The notes beneath the pieces are model-generated. The model saw nothing but the letters and a program-made list of their open reading frames with translations. It was not told the origin of the DNA and did not search any database. Below are positions 1 through 8,158 of a stretch of DNA of 64,000 nt, piece after piece. Positions within the stretch are counted from its first letter, which is position 1. Each line of letters begins with the position of its first letter. The position numbers and the translations under genes are program-made. This DNA comes from Kitagawia praeruptora (taxonomy: Eukaryota > Streptophyta > Magnoliopsida > Apiales > Apiaceae), in contig CM075352.1 in the NCBI GenBank assembly GCA_037693485.1, forward strand, positions 23,618,001-23,682,000, written 5' to 3'.

Positions 1-280
1 AGTTCTATTCTTTCTCTCAACAACTCCATTTTGTTGTGGAGTCCTTGGAGCTGAGAATTGCTGAGAAATACCATTCTCTTTACAGAATGCTTCAAGTATG
101 GCATTTCTGAACTCTGTTCCATTATCACTCCTCAGTGCAATCACACTTGCATTGTTGGCCTTTGCTTCCTTGTCAACTTTCTTTATATGCTCAATGATTA
201 CTTGTGGAGTCTCATCTTTTGATGCTAAAAATTCCACCCATTTATACCTTGTAAAATCATCAACCATCACCAAGGCATAC
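1..280 (-). CDS. Outer Sirevirus integrase core, 3' part (interrupted)
   Basis: Read on the minus strand from 280 to 1, the frame is open throughout and encodes the middle of a Ty1/copia integrase catalytic core. Visible motifs in order are a VDDFTR block, the second catalytic aspartate in RSDNGTEF, and the catalytic glutamate in TPQQNGVVERKNR close to position 1. The upstream part of the same gene, including the HHCC zinc-binding region and the first catalytic aspartate (MDLFGPV), lies at 12498-13190, so an insertion at 281-12497 splits the gene. The join is exact: the 5-bp sequence CATAC occurs at 276-280 and again at 12498-12502. RT and RNase H should lie beyond the left edge of the window. 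No other defect is seen in this piece. Confidence 0.9.
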
Positions 281-1023
281 TGTTAGGAATAATTCATAAG
301 TTGTGATGTTAAGAATAGAATTTACACATTATACTTCTTGTAATCCTGATCTTATAAAGGATTTAGCACTGTATATAGGTTTTATGTGTAAAACAGTTAT
401 CTGTATAGTTTAATCAGGAATGAACAGTGTATCGGAGACTACATGTCAGGAACAGAGAGCAAATCCTGATGACGTGTCCAATACTGATGGTTGATCAGAT
501 ACTGATGCAGTGTGCAGATCCTGATATCAGTCGTGTTACTGATGATGTCATTATGGATGCTACAGAAACTGGCAAGTGCTATAAAACAGGATCGTTGTTT
601 GAAGAACAAGCAAGAAGATATTATGAAGGAAAGAGTTTTCTATTGAAGGAAACTATCGACTAGAAGGCAGAACATTGTCATGTATAGATTATATCTTTCT
701 GTTATTAGTTGATAGGTAGCATTATAAATACTCTCTCAATATCATTGTAAAGAGTGTGAGGCATAAGACGAAATTGTGAGTTCGTGTGCGTAGCTCTGTA
801 TAAGGTTTGTATTCGAGAAGTTCGAAAAAAACAGAGAGATATTTGTATTGTCAGCAGCTGCTAAAGGTATTGTACACCTTTGGTAGAGTTTGTATTTGAT
901 CTTATTAATACAAACAAGAGTTTGATTCATTCGTTTATTCTTGTTTTTATAATCAAGCAAAAATCAGACAGGATTATATAACTTGTATTCAACCCCCCCT
1001 TCTACAAGTTATTCGAGTTAACA
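281..1023 (+). repeat. 5' LTR of inner Sirevirus
   Basis: 743 bp, TGTTAG to TTAACA. It contains a TATA box (TATAAATA, 723-730), which suggests transcription starts near 755. Upstream, 460-550 is packed with short CTGAT-type repeats (ATCCTGAT, ATACTGATG) and a TGACGTGT bZIP-like site at 470-477. Short ORFs here (427-663 plus strand, 742-960 minus strand) recur in the other LTR and are not credible genes. Confidence 0.95.
723..730 (+). promoter_or_regulatory. LTR TATA box
   Basis: TATAAATA followed by a CT-rich stretch, the usual layout of a plant core promoter. The identical copy in the 3' LTR is at 12197-12204. This would drive the genomic RNA of the inner Sirevirus. Confidence 0.7.
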
Positions 1024-1025
1024 AT

Positions 1026-1037
1026 TGGTATCAGAGC
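1026..1037 (+). other. Primer binding site (tRNA-iMet) of inner Sirevirus
   Basis: TGGTATCAGAGC two bases after the end of the 5' LTR. It is complementary to the 3' end of plant initiator methionine tRNA, the usual primer for plant copia reverse transcription. Confidence 0.95.
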
Positions 1038-1072
1038 AGGTTGATTTCGAGTAATCATAAAGATCTGCAATC

Positions 1073-3364
1073 ATGTCTGGTTACAAGGATGGGAATACTA
1101 AGATTCCTATGCTCAAGAGAAACGAATATACTCTATGGGAAGTAAAGATGTTGCATCATCTGGAAGCAACAGATCCTGATTATCTTGACAGAATCAGAGA
1201 TGGACCTTTTGTTCCAACAAAGGTCGTTGGACAAGCAACTGTTGATGGTAAGGTTGTTCCAGAACATACAGCAGAGAAGCCAAAATCTGAATGGTCAGAT
1301 AAGGACAAGGAGAGTGTTCTTAAAGATGCTAAAGTGAGAAACATATTATTCAATAGTCTTGATTCTGTTCTCACTAATTATGTTCTCTCTTGTAAAACTG
1401 CTAAGGATATATGGGACAATCTTAAGGTTCACTGTGAAGGAACTAAGCCTGTCAGGAAGAATATGAGGACATTACTTATACAACAGTATGAGTACTTTGA
1501 ATCCAAGTCTGGTGAGTCACTTACTGATACCTTTGATAGGTTTACAAAACTCATCAATGAGATGGCCATGCATGGTAAATATTATGACTTGGAGGATATG
1601 AATACAAAGTTCATGAAAGCTTTGCCTGATTTCTACAATGAGAAGATATCTGCGATTGAGGAAGCTAATGATCTGGATGAGATTTCATTAGAGGCAGTCT
1701 ATGGAAAATTGAGAGCTTATGAACTTGACAAGCAGCAGAAGAAGAGCAGGAGTGAAGGAAAGATGAAGACTATTGCACTTACTGCTCAATCTGAAGTAAA
1801 GAAGCTTCCTGAAGAACAGCGTGAAGAGATTGCTGTAAAGAATTCGAGGAAGAAGAAAAGCAAAGAAAGTTCTGAGTCAGAGACTACTGATATGGACTCT
1901 GACAACAATGATTCTGAATCTGAGATGCAAGAACTCTTTGCTATGTTTGCTAAAGCCTTCAAGAAAGGCAGATTCAACAGGAGAAGATTTAGCAAAGGAC
2001 CTTTTCAAAAGAAGGAGGAGAAGAAGAGTGACAAGAGCAAAAGTACAATTGTCAAGCTTGATAAGGCCAAGATCAAGTGCTTTAACTGCAGCGAGCTTGG
2101 ACACTTTGCTAGTGAGTGTAAGAAGCCTAGGAATTCAGGAAAGGGTAATGCACTTATGGTCACACAGAAGGATTGGGCTGATTCCAGTGACTCTGAAGAT
2201 GAATTGGATTATGAAAACATTGCATTGATGGCCGATAGTTCAGACAAACCTGGATCTCCAAAGAAAACTTCTCCATCCTCTGTTAAGGTATCACTTCACT
2301 CTCTTGATTCATTTGATAGCTTAAATTCTGATGAAATTAGATCTATCCATGCTGAGTTTAAGAATCTTATGACTAATTTTAGAATTCTTACTTGTGAAAG
2401 AGATGAACTTAAGGTTAAGAATGATAAATTAGTTGATAGAAATAATTTTCTTGAATCTGAATTAATTCAAATGGAAGAATACAAGTTGAGTTCTGATAAA
2501 GCTAAGCATGATTATAGTGTAATTCTTGAGGCTTATGACTATGTCAGAAAAGAACTAGAAGAAGAGAGAGATGTGATTAAGACCATTAACAATTCCAGTA
2601 AGAAGACAATAGAAATTTTTGAGAGTGGAATTCGTGGTAAGGTTAATGGTTTAGGTTTTGATAAAGCTAGACAAGAAGAAAAATTAGCTATTGTCAATGA
2701 TGATAGTAAAGTAGAAGCTAACACATCTAAATCTGAAGGTAAGAAAATTGTTTCTGAACCTAATCATGTTAAATTTGTTGATTCAAAAGGTACCCCTGTT
2801 GTACACAAGAGAATTAACAATAGTTATTCAGATGAGAAAGTGTTAGAGAAACCTAAGAATGTAAACATAGGGTTTCTGTCTAAGTCTCAGTTGAAACAGA
2901 GATTAGATGGTCTTTCAGAGTCTAGCAAGATCAAGAGAAATAGGAATGGAAAAGAAGGTATTAACAAAGAGAATAATTACAAGAATGTACCTGATGCACC
3001 TAGGAAAAAATGCTATAAGTGTGGAAATCATAATCATTTGGCCCTAGACTGCAATCAAAAACCTTCTTGGAAAACTGAGTCCAGATTCCCCAAGACTCAG
3101 AAAATTCAATACCAACCACAAAAAGCTTGTTATCATTGTGGTAGTTTACTTCATTCCATTTACATGTGTAGAGAATATCATGAACTGTATTATGACTATT
3201 ATTCTTTGAAATCTGAAACTCCTAGTCACAAACAATTTGTGAGATCAGAGTCTAAAGTTGACTCTGCAACAGGTAAAATAAAGGCAAAATCTTCAAAATC
3301 TGTTGTCTCTAAATCTAGTAAGAAAGGATCCAATCAAAGTTGGGTCCTAAAAAATTCTAACTAG
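1073..3364 (+). CDS. gag: Sirevirus gag, 763 aa, three zinc knuckles
   Basis: Capsid/nucleocapsid protein of the inner Sirevirus. The ATG lies 35 bases after the primer site. Residues about 1-230 form the copia-type gag region (a LWEVKMLHHL block near the start, then an IWDNLKVHCEGT block). An acidic/basic low-complexity stretch follows. The first CX2CX4HX4C knuckle is at C336-C349. A long charged, coiled-coil-prone section (about 430-560) leads to two more knuckles, C647-C660 and C686-C699. Most copia gags have one knuckle and are much shorter; a long gag C-terminus is known in Sireviruses. The frame ends with TAG at 3362-3364, 14 bases before a splice-acceptor-like TTTGCAG. No internal stop or frameshift. 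Confidence 0.92.
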   Translation: MSGYKDGNTKIPMLKRNEYTLWEVKMLHHLEATDPDYLDRIRDGPFVPTKVVGQATVDGKVVPEHTAEKPKSEWSDKDKESVLKDAKVRNILFNSLDSVLTNYVLSCKTAKDIWDNLKVHCEGTKPVRKNMRTLLIQQYEYFESKSGESLTDTFDRFTKLINEMAMHGKYYDLEDMNTKFMKALPDFYNEKISAIEEANDLDEISLEAVYGKLRAYELDKQQKKSRSEGKMKTIALTAQSEVKKLPEEQREEIAVKNSRKKKSKESSESETTDMDSDNNDSESEMQELFAMFAKAFKKGRFNRRRFSKGPFQKKEEKKSDKSKSTIVKLDKAKIKCFNCSELGHFASECKKPRNSGKGNALMVTQKDWADSSDSEDELDYENIALMADSSDKPGSPKKTSPSSVKVSLHSLDSFDSLNSDEIRSIHAEFKNLMTNFRILTCERDELKVKNDKLVDRNNFLESELIQMEEYKLSSDKAKHDYSVILEAYDYVRKELEEERDVIKTINNSSKKTIEIFESGIRGKVNGLGFDKARQEEKLAIVNDDSKVEANTSKSEGKKIVSEPNHVKFVDSKGTPVVHKRINNSYSDEKVLEKPKNVNIGFLSKSQLKQRLDGLSESSKIKRNRNGKEGINKENNYKNVPDAPRKKCYKCGNHNHLALDCNQKPSWKTESRFPKTQKIQYQPQKACYHCGSLLHSIYMCREYHELYYDYYSLKSETPSHKQFVRSESKVDSATGKIKAKSSKSVVSKSSKKGSNQSWVLKNSN

Positions 3365-4827
3365 TTACTTTTTGTTTGCAGGGCACAGGAAAGAAGCATT
3401 CAATTATCTTGGACAGTGGATGCTCTGGACACATGACTGGAAAGAAGTCCCTGCTTACAAAGTTTGAGAGGAAAGCTGGCCCAGTAATATCTTTTGGAGA
3501 TGGCAACAAAGGAGAAACTCTGGGATATGGCTCAATTATTTTTGGGAATGTCATCATAGAAAATGTAGCACTGGTTGAAGGCTTGAAACATACTCTTTTA
3601 AGCATAAGTCAACTGGGTGATAAAGGTTACAAATCAATCTTTGACAGAGAAGGATGCAAAGTCTTGAATATGCAGAATGGAGACATTGTTCTAACTGGTC
3701 AAAGGCATGGTAACATATATGAAGCCAGCTTAAGTGATACATCTAAAGGAATTGTTAGATGTCTCTACAGCAAAGCAACAAATGATGAAAGCTGGAATTG
3801 GCACAAGAAGCTCTCACATCTTAATTTCAAGAAGCTTAATCAACTTGTTAAACACAATTTGGTGAGAGGCCTACCTCAGGCGAATTTTGTGCAAGATGGA
3901 CTTTGTGATGCATGTCAGTTTGGAAAGCAAAGAAGAACCACTTTCAAGAGCAAGACTGAAAATTCAATTACTGAACCATTTCACATGCTACATCTTGATC
4001 TGTTTGGTCCAGTAAACATTATGTCTATCAGCAAGAAAAGATATGCTCTAGTTATGGTGGATGATTTCACAAGGTTTACATGGGTGTTCTTTCTACACAA
4101 GAAGGATGAAGCTCCTCAGCAAATCATTGAACTCATCAAGAATATTCATAATAACTCTGAGTACAAAGTCAAAGTACTTAGGAGTGACAATGGTACAGAT
4201 TTCAAGAATTCTACAATGGAGGGGTTTTGTGCAGACAATGGAATCACTCAACAGTTTTCTGCACCTGGTACACCTCAGCAAAATGGTGTAGTGGAAAGAA
4301 AGAACAGGACTCTCATAGAGGCAGCAAGAACCATGCTTGCAGATGCAAAACTTCCAACCTACTTTTGGGCAGAAGCTATTAACACTGCATGTTTCACTCA
4401 GAACTGTACCTTGGTAAATAGTCATGGAAAGACTCCCTATGAGATGATCAAAGGAAAGAAACCAAGTGTGAAATATTTTCACATCTTTGGATGTAAATGC
4501 TATGTCCTAAAAGTTCATCCAGAACAACTTGGAAAATTTGAAGCCAAATCGGATGAAGCAATTTTTCTAGGATATTCAGCATCTAAGGCCTTCAAAGTTT
4601 ATAATCTCAGAACTCACATTGTTATGGAATCAATTCATGTTGCATTTGATGATAAGAAATTTGGAATTTTGCAAACTGATGAAAGCCATGACAAATTGGA
4701 ATTTGAAAATCTGAAGATTTCTGAGATACTCTCAAGTGATGATGAAGGTTCTCCAGAAGGAATTTCTATTGCTTCTCAAAGGAATGCTACTGTTGAGGGG
4801 GAGCAAATCAATCAGAGAACACAGTGA
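3361..4827 (+). CDS. pol: Sirevirus pol part 1: aspartic protease and integrase
   Basis: Open frame in the -1 phase relative to gag. It opens at 3361, only four bases before the end of the gag stop, and has no ATG start. Numbered from 3376: protease active site LDSG with D13; GAG-pre-integrase/zinc region with H143 and a CX2C; integrase catalytic triad D208 (LDLFGP), D271 (RSDNG) and E307 (VVERKNR). D271 and E307 are separated by 35 residues, as in DD35E integrases. The frame terminates at 4825-4827 shortly after a run of five G at 4797-4801, while the continuation of pol lies in the next frame. The start mechanism is unclear: frameshifting has almost no overlap to use, and a splice acceptor at 3381 is the alternative. 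Confidence 0.9.
   Translation, partial: LVTFCLQGTGKKHSIILDSGCSGHMTGKKSLLTKFERKAGPVISFGDGNKGETLGYGSIIFGNVIIENVALVEGLKHTLLSISQLGDKGYKSIFDREGCKVLNMQNGDIVLTGQRHGNIYEASLSDTSKGIVRCLYSKATNDESWNWHKKLSHLNFKKLNQLVKHNLVRGLPQANFVQDGLCDACQFGKQRRTTFKSKTENSITEPFHMLHLDLFGPVNIMSISKKRYALVMVDDFTRFTWVFFLHKKDEAPQQIIELIKNIHNNSEYKVKVLRSDNGTDFKNSTMEGFCADNGITQQFSAPGTPQQNGVVERKNRTLIEAARTMLADAKLPTYFWAEAINTACFTQNCTLVNSHGKTPYEMIKGKKPSVKYFHIFGCKCYVLKVHPEQLGKFEAKSDEAIFLGYSASKAFKVYNLRTHIVMESIHVAFDDKKFGILQTDESHDKLEFENLKISEILSSDDEGSPEGISIASQRNATVEGEQINQRTQ
3371..3384 (+). promoter_or_regulatory. Splice-acceptor-like site at gag/pol boundary
   Basis: T-rich TTTTTGTTTGCAG followed by GGC, with the AG at 3380-3381, directly after the gag stop and just inside the pol frame. 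The same TTTGCAGGGCA core occurs at the matching place in the outer Sirevirus (complement of about 13163-13173). It fits a plant 3' splice site. No donor was identified. Confidence 0.5.
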
Positions 4828-6706
4828 TCATCAGGAGCAGACTAGTCTTTCAGAGTCTATTCCATCAGGAATTGACGTTTCAGAGTCTACTCCATCAGGA
4901 ACTGACCTTTCAGAGTCTACTGAGGAAAGATCAGTAACTAGCAGCAATATGGAATCTACTGATTCTATTGATCAAAGGAGAGTTTTTGAAGGTAGAGAGA
5001 ATTCTTCTACAAAAGATACCACTAACTTAGGGGGAGAGACTAGCAGAGTTAATCTACCACCTGTTAGAAAATGGACAAAGGATCATACTGAAGATTTGAT
5101 AATTGGTGATCCAAATAGTGGTGTTCGAACTAGAAGATCAATTCAAAATGAATGCTTGTATAGTTGCTTTCTCTCAAAAAATGAACCTAAGAAGGTTGAA
5201 GAAGCCTTACAGGATCCTGATTGGGTAATTGCAATGCAGGAGGAGTTAAATGAGTTTGAGAGAAACAAAGTTTGGAAACTGGTACCAAGACCTAAAGGTA
5301 GATCTATTGTTGGTGCAAGATGGGTTTTCAGAAACAAGCTAGATGAATCTGGTATGATTGTAAGAAACAAAGCAAGACTGGTGGCCAAGGGATATTCTCA
5401 GGAAGAAGGCATTGATTATGATGAGACCTTTGCACCTGTAGCAAGATTGGAAGCAATCAGAATGTTTCTTGCATTTGCAGCTCATTCAAAATTCAAGGTA
5501 TACCAGATGGATGTTAAGAGTGCTTTTCTAAATGGCAAACTTGATGAAGAAGTATATGTAGAACAGCCACCTGGATTTGTTGATCCAAAGTTTCCAAATC
5601 ATGTCTACAAACTTGACAAGGCACTCTATGGACTAAAGCAGGCACCAAGAGCATGGTATGAGACTTTGTCTAAATTTCTTCTTGAAAATGGCTTCACAAG
5701 AGGTACAATTGACAAAACTCTATTCTTTAGAAAGATAAAAGGTGAATTGCTTTTAGTTCAAGTTTATGTTGATGATATTATTTTTGGTTCTACTAATGAG
5801 AAGTTATGTGCTAAGTTTAGCAAGCTTATGCAGTCTAAGTATCAGATGAGCATGATGGGTGAACTAAATTATTTCTTAGGCTTGCAGGTCAAACAGACTG
5901 AGACTGGTATTTTCATTAATCAGTCAAAGTATATCAAAGATCTTTTAAGAAGGTTTGACTTTCAAGACTGTGCAGTTGCAAAAACACCCATGGCAACAGC
6001 CACTAAACTAGACTCTGATCCTAAGGGGAAGAGTGTGGATAATACTAGTTATAGAGGCATGATAGGCTCTTTGTTATATCTAACTGCAAGTAGGCCAGAT
6101 ATAATGTTTTCTACCTGTTTATGTGCTAGATTTCAAGGTGATCCTAAGGAATCTCATTTAATTGCTGTGAAGAGAATTTTTAGATATCTCAAAGGAACTC
6201 CAAATCTTGGTTTGTGGTATCCTAGAGAATCTGATTTCTTTCTAATTGGCTATTCAGACTCTGATTATGCAGGGTGTAAAATAGACAGGAAAAGCACTAC
6301 AGGTACATGTCAATTCTTGGGAAATAGATTGATTTCTTGGGCAAGCAAGAAACAACAATCTGTTTCAACCTCAACTGCAGAAGCTGAGTACATAGCAGCA
6401 GGCAGTTGTTGTGCACAGCTCCTTTGGATAAGAAATCAGTTGATGGATTATGGTATGACACTTAGTAATATTCCTATGTTTTGTGATAATACTAGTGCTA
6501 TTAAAATTGCAGAAAATCCAGTTCAACATTCAAGGACTAAGCACATTGATGTCAGGTATCATTTTATTAGAGAACATATTGAGAATGGTACTGTGGAACT
6601 TCATTTTGTTCCTACTGACAAACAGCTTGCAGATATTCTAACTAAACCACTTGATGAGACTACATTCAGTAGACTAGTAAGTGAGTTAGGAATGTTAAAT
6701 TTTTAG
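4736..6706 (+). CDS. pol: Sirevirus pol part 2: reverse transcriptase and RNase H
   Basis: Continuation of pol in the +1 frame relative to protease-integrase. The meaningful part begins after about 4802; the first residues are out-of-frame translation. A Ser-rich linker with repeated SESxPSG units precedes the RT domain (DPDWVIAMQEELNEFERNKVW onset, about residue 150). The RT active site YVDD has D346 and D347. RNase H follows with the SDSDYAGC, AEAEY and DNTSAI motifs and a C-terminal HIDVRYHFIRE block. It stops at TAG 6704-6706. Nothing in the domain itself looks damaged. The only break in pol is the phase change near the G5 run at 4797-4801, which looks like a one-base insertion. The stop context (TAG ATC) does not resemble the readthrough context reported for soybean SIRE1. 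Confidence 0.9.
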   Translation: MMMKVLQKEFLLLLKGMLLLRGSKSIREHSDHQEQTSLSESIPSGIDVSESTPSGTDLSESTEERSVTSSNMESTDSIDQRRVFEGRENSSTKDTTNLGGETSRVNLPPVRKWTKDHTEDLIIGDPNSGVRTRRSIQNECLYSCFLSKNEPKKVEEALQDPDWVIAMQEELNEFERNKVWKLVPRPKGRSIVGARWVFRNKLDESGMIVRNKARLVAKGYSQEEGIDYDETFAPVARLEAIRMFLAFAAHSKFKVYQMDVKSAFLNGKLDEEVYVEQPPGFVDPKFPNHVYKLDKALYGLKQAPRAWYETLSKFLLENGFTRGTIDKTLFFRKIKGELLLVQVYVDDIIFGSTNEKLCAKFSKLMQSKYQMSMMGELNYFLGLQVKQTETGIFINQSKYIKDLLRRFDFQDCAVAKTPMATATKLDSDPKGKSVDNTSYRGMIGSLLYLTASRPDIMFSTCLCARFQGDPKESHLIAVKRIFRYLKGTPNLGLWYPRESDFFLIGYSDSDYAGCKIDRKSTTGTCQFLGNRLISWASKKQQSVSTSTAEAEYIAAGSCCAQLLWIRNQLMDYGMTLSNIPMFCDNTSAIKIAENPVQHSRTKHIDVRYHFIREHIENGTVELHFVPTDKQLADILTKPLDETTFSRLVSELGMLNF

Positions 6707-7251
6707 ATCTTTAACATCTGCAAAAGTAGCAAGGTATGTTGTTCTTAGCTTATAGACTTGATATTCTTGTCAGGATCTATATTTGATTGTTAAATGTTTT
6801 AGCTATAACACATTGCCTTGATAAATTTCAGTATGATAGACTTGTTAATAATCATCAGGATTAGATTTGTTATCAGGATGCTGACGTCATCAGTATTGTG
6901 TCAGTATCAGGATTATGAAAATTGTTTCAGATCCTGACGTTTACTTTGTGTAGTAATCTGATTCTGTGATGTGTTAAGTCTATGCTAGCAAAGTTTGATA
7001 TTTGCATACTGATAATTTGTACATCATTCAGAAATCAAAAGACAAGCAGATAACAAGAAATTGTATTTTCATTAATAGAAATCATTACATGGAAATAAAA
7101 TACAACATCTTTTTGTCTAAATCTCTATTCTATACTTGTCTTTGATATGAACTCTGAGGAACAGGACAAGGAGCATCTCAAGAAATCCATTAGGGGATGA
7201 AAGTCTTGTTTGCTCTTGGATTCCTTGTCTGGGCGACTTGAATGAGAGCAG
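6707..7251 (+). promoter_or_regulatory. Pol to extra-ORF spacer, part 1, with ATCAGGAT cluster
   Basis: No coding sequence on the plus strand. Between 6770 and 6960 the motif TCAGGAT or its complement recurs several times, around a palindromic bZIP-type TGACGTCA at 6882-6889. Similar motifs fill the LTR upstream region, so this may be an internal enhancer-like copy. 7060-7251 reads on the minus strand like a 3' UTR for the antisense ORF: T-rich, with AATGAA near 7070. Confidence 0.45.
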
Positions 7252-7563
7252 CTAACTTAAATGTATAGCATCCTCATCAAGATCAACCTCAGACTCTCGG
7301 CCAAATTCTTCATCCTCAAGTTTTGAGGAGGTTAGGGGTAGATTGTATCCAACAGATGGATGTTCTAGGAGAAACCTCTGGATATTATCGAAAACCAATC
7401 CATTCATGATTAGTTCGATGAGAAGAGTCGTTTGTTCAAAGAGATGATCAAGAACAGGATGTTCATCGACCAAGAAAAATCTGAAAAATGGGTTTGAAGG
7501 GATTTTTGGTTTGAGAAGCATTGTTGAGAAGAAAAGAAATTGAAAGGTTATGGAGAATGGCAT
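7252..7563 (-). CDS. Antisense ORF, 103 aa, unknown function
   Basis: Minus-strand ORF lying between pol and the extra ORF of the inner Sirevirus, opposite to element transcription. The first ATG is at 7561-7563; the open frame continues upstream to 7611 without another ATG. The product has a hydrophobic/aromatic, basic N-terminus (many Phe and Leu) and an acidic C-terminal tail (EDEEFGRESEVDLDED). I recognise no family. Support for a real gene is circumstantial. A TATA-like GGGTATAAATA lies on the minus strand at about 7884-7897 and could give a 5' leader of around 300 bases. A 3'-UTR-like stretch follows the stop. It could equally be a remnant of captured sequence. Confidence 0.35.
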   Translation of the reverse strand: MPFSITFQFLFFSTMLLKPKIPSNPFFRFFLVDEHPVLDHLFEQTTLLIELIMNGLVFDNIQRFLLEHPSVGYNLPLTSSKLEDEEFGRESEVDLDEDAIHLS

Positions 7564-7611
7564 AAGGCGTTTGGTTCTTTTAAAGAAAGACGTGAGAAGT
7601 TGAGCAGTCAC

Positions 7612-8158
7612 TTGGAAGTCTTAATGAAGTCAAATGCTAATTATTGCATGAGACTGTATTTCTTGATTCAAGAAATATTGAAAATATCTAACCAATTGAT
7701 TTTCTGTTCAGATTAATTGTTTATTTTCCTTTTCAGATAAAAGAAAGATGCCACGTGGAAAACTCCATATTAAGTCTCTGATTATATTGGTCAGGATTTC
7801 ATATGTGACCATCAGGATTTGAAAATCATTGCTTGTGATTATTTTGATGAGAGGTCATCAGGAAAAGGAAGCTGATCAGTATTGCTTATTTATACCCTGA
7901 TTTATTTCATGAAAATCAATTTTGGATTTTATTTTCCAAAAATCGTGGGTAACCGCATTTTTCAGGGACTGACACCTGTCAATCTACGTGTCAACGTGGG
8001 ATAGTGGTCTGAAAGATTTGTGAAATATATTTGTTTTAAAACTCTAATCGTGCAATTGCTTTCTCTAATCTTACATTCTCTAAAGCAAAAATCACTCTTG
8101 AGTTTTCAAAATCACTAATCCATTTCAAGAATTTTTCAAGTTTCTTTTCAGATCAAAA
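7612..8158 (+). promoter_or_regulatory. Putative bidirectional promoter before the extra ORF
   Basis: Non-coding. 7780-7880 carries more TCAGGA motifs. A TATTTATA/TATAAATA box at about 7884-7897 could serve either strand: the extra ORF starts 260 bases to the right and the antisense ORF about 320 bases to the left. Pyrimidine- and A-rich leader-like sequence fills 8040-8158. Confidence 0.35.

Noticed and set aside
427..663. 78-aa ORF inside the Sirevirus 5' LTR (identical copy at 11901-12137) and 72-aa antisense ORFs at 742-960 and 12216-12434
   Set aside because: They lie in LTR regulatory sequence, have no family resemblance and occur only because the LTR is duplicated.
1908..2228. 106-aa plus-strand ORF within gag
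   Set aside because: Out-of-frame shadow of gag in a low-complexity Lys/Glu/Arg region.
4093..4482. 129-aa minus-strand ORF opposite integrase
   Set aside because: Shadow of a conserved integrase coding strand; no motif or promoter.
6704..6715. Stop-codon readthrough from pol into the extra ORF, as reported for SIRE1
   Set aside because: The extra ORF starts 1.45 kb downstream with many stops between, and the TAG ATC context is not the known readthrough type.
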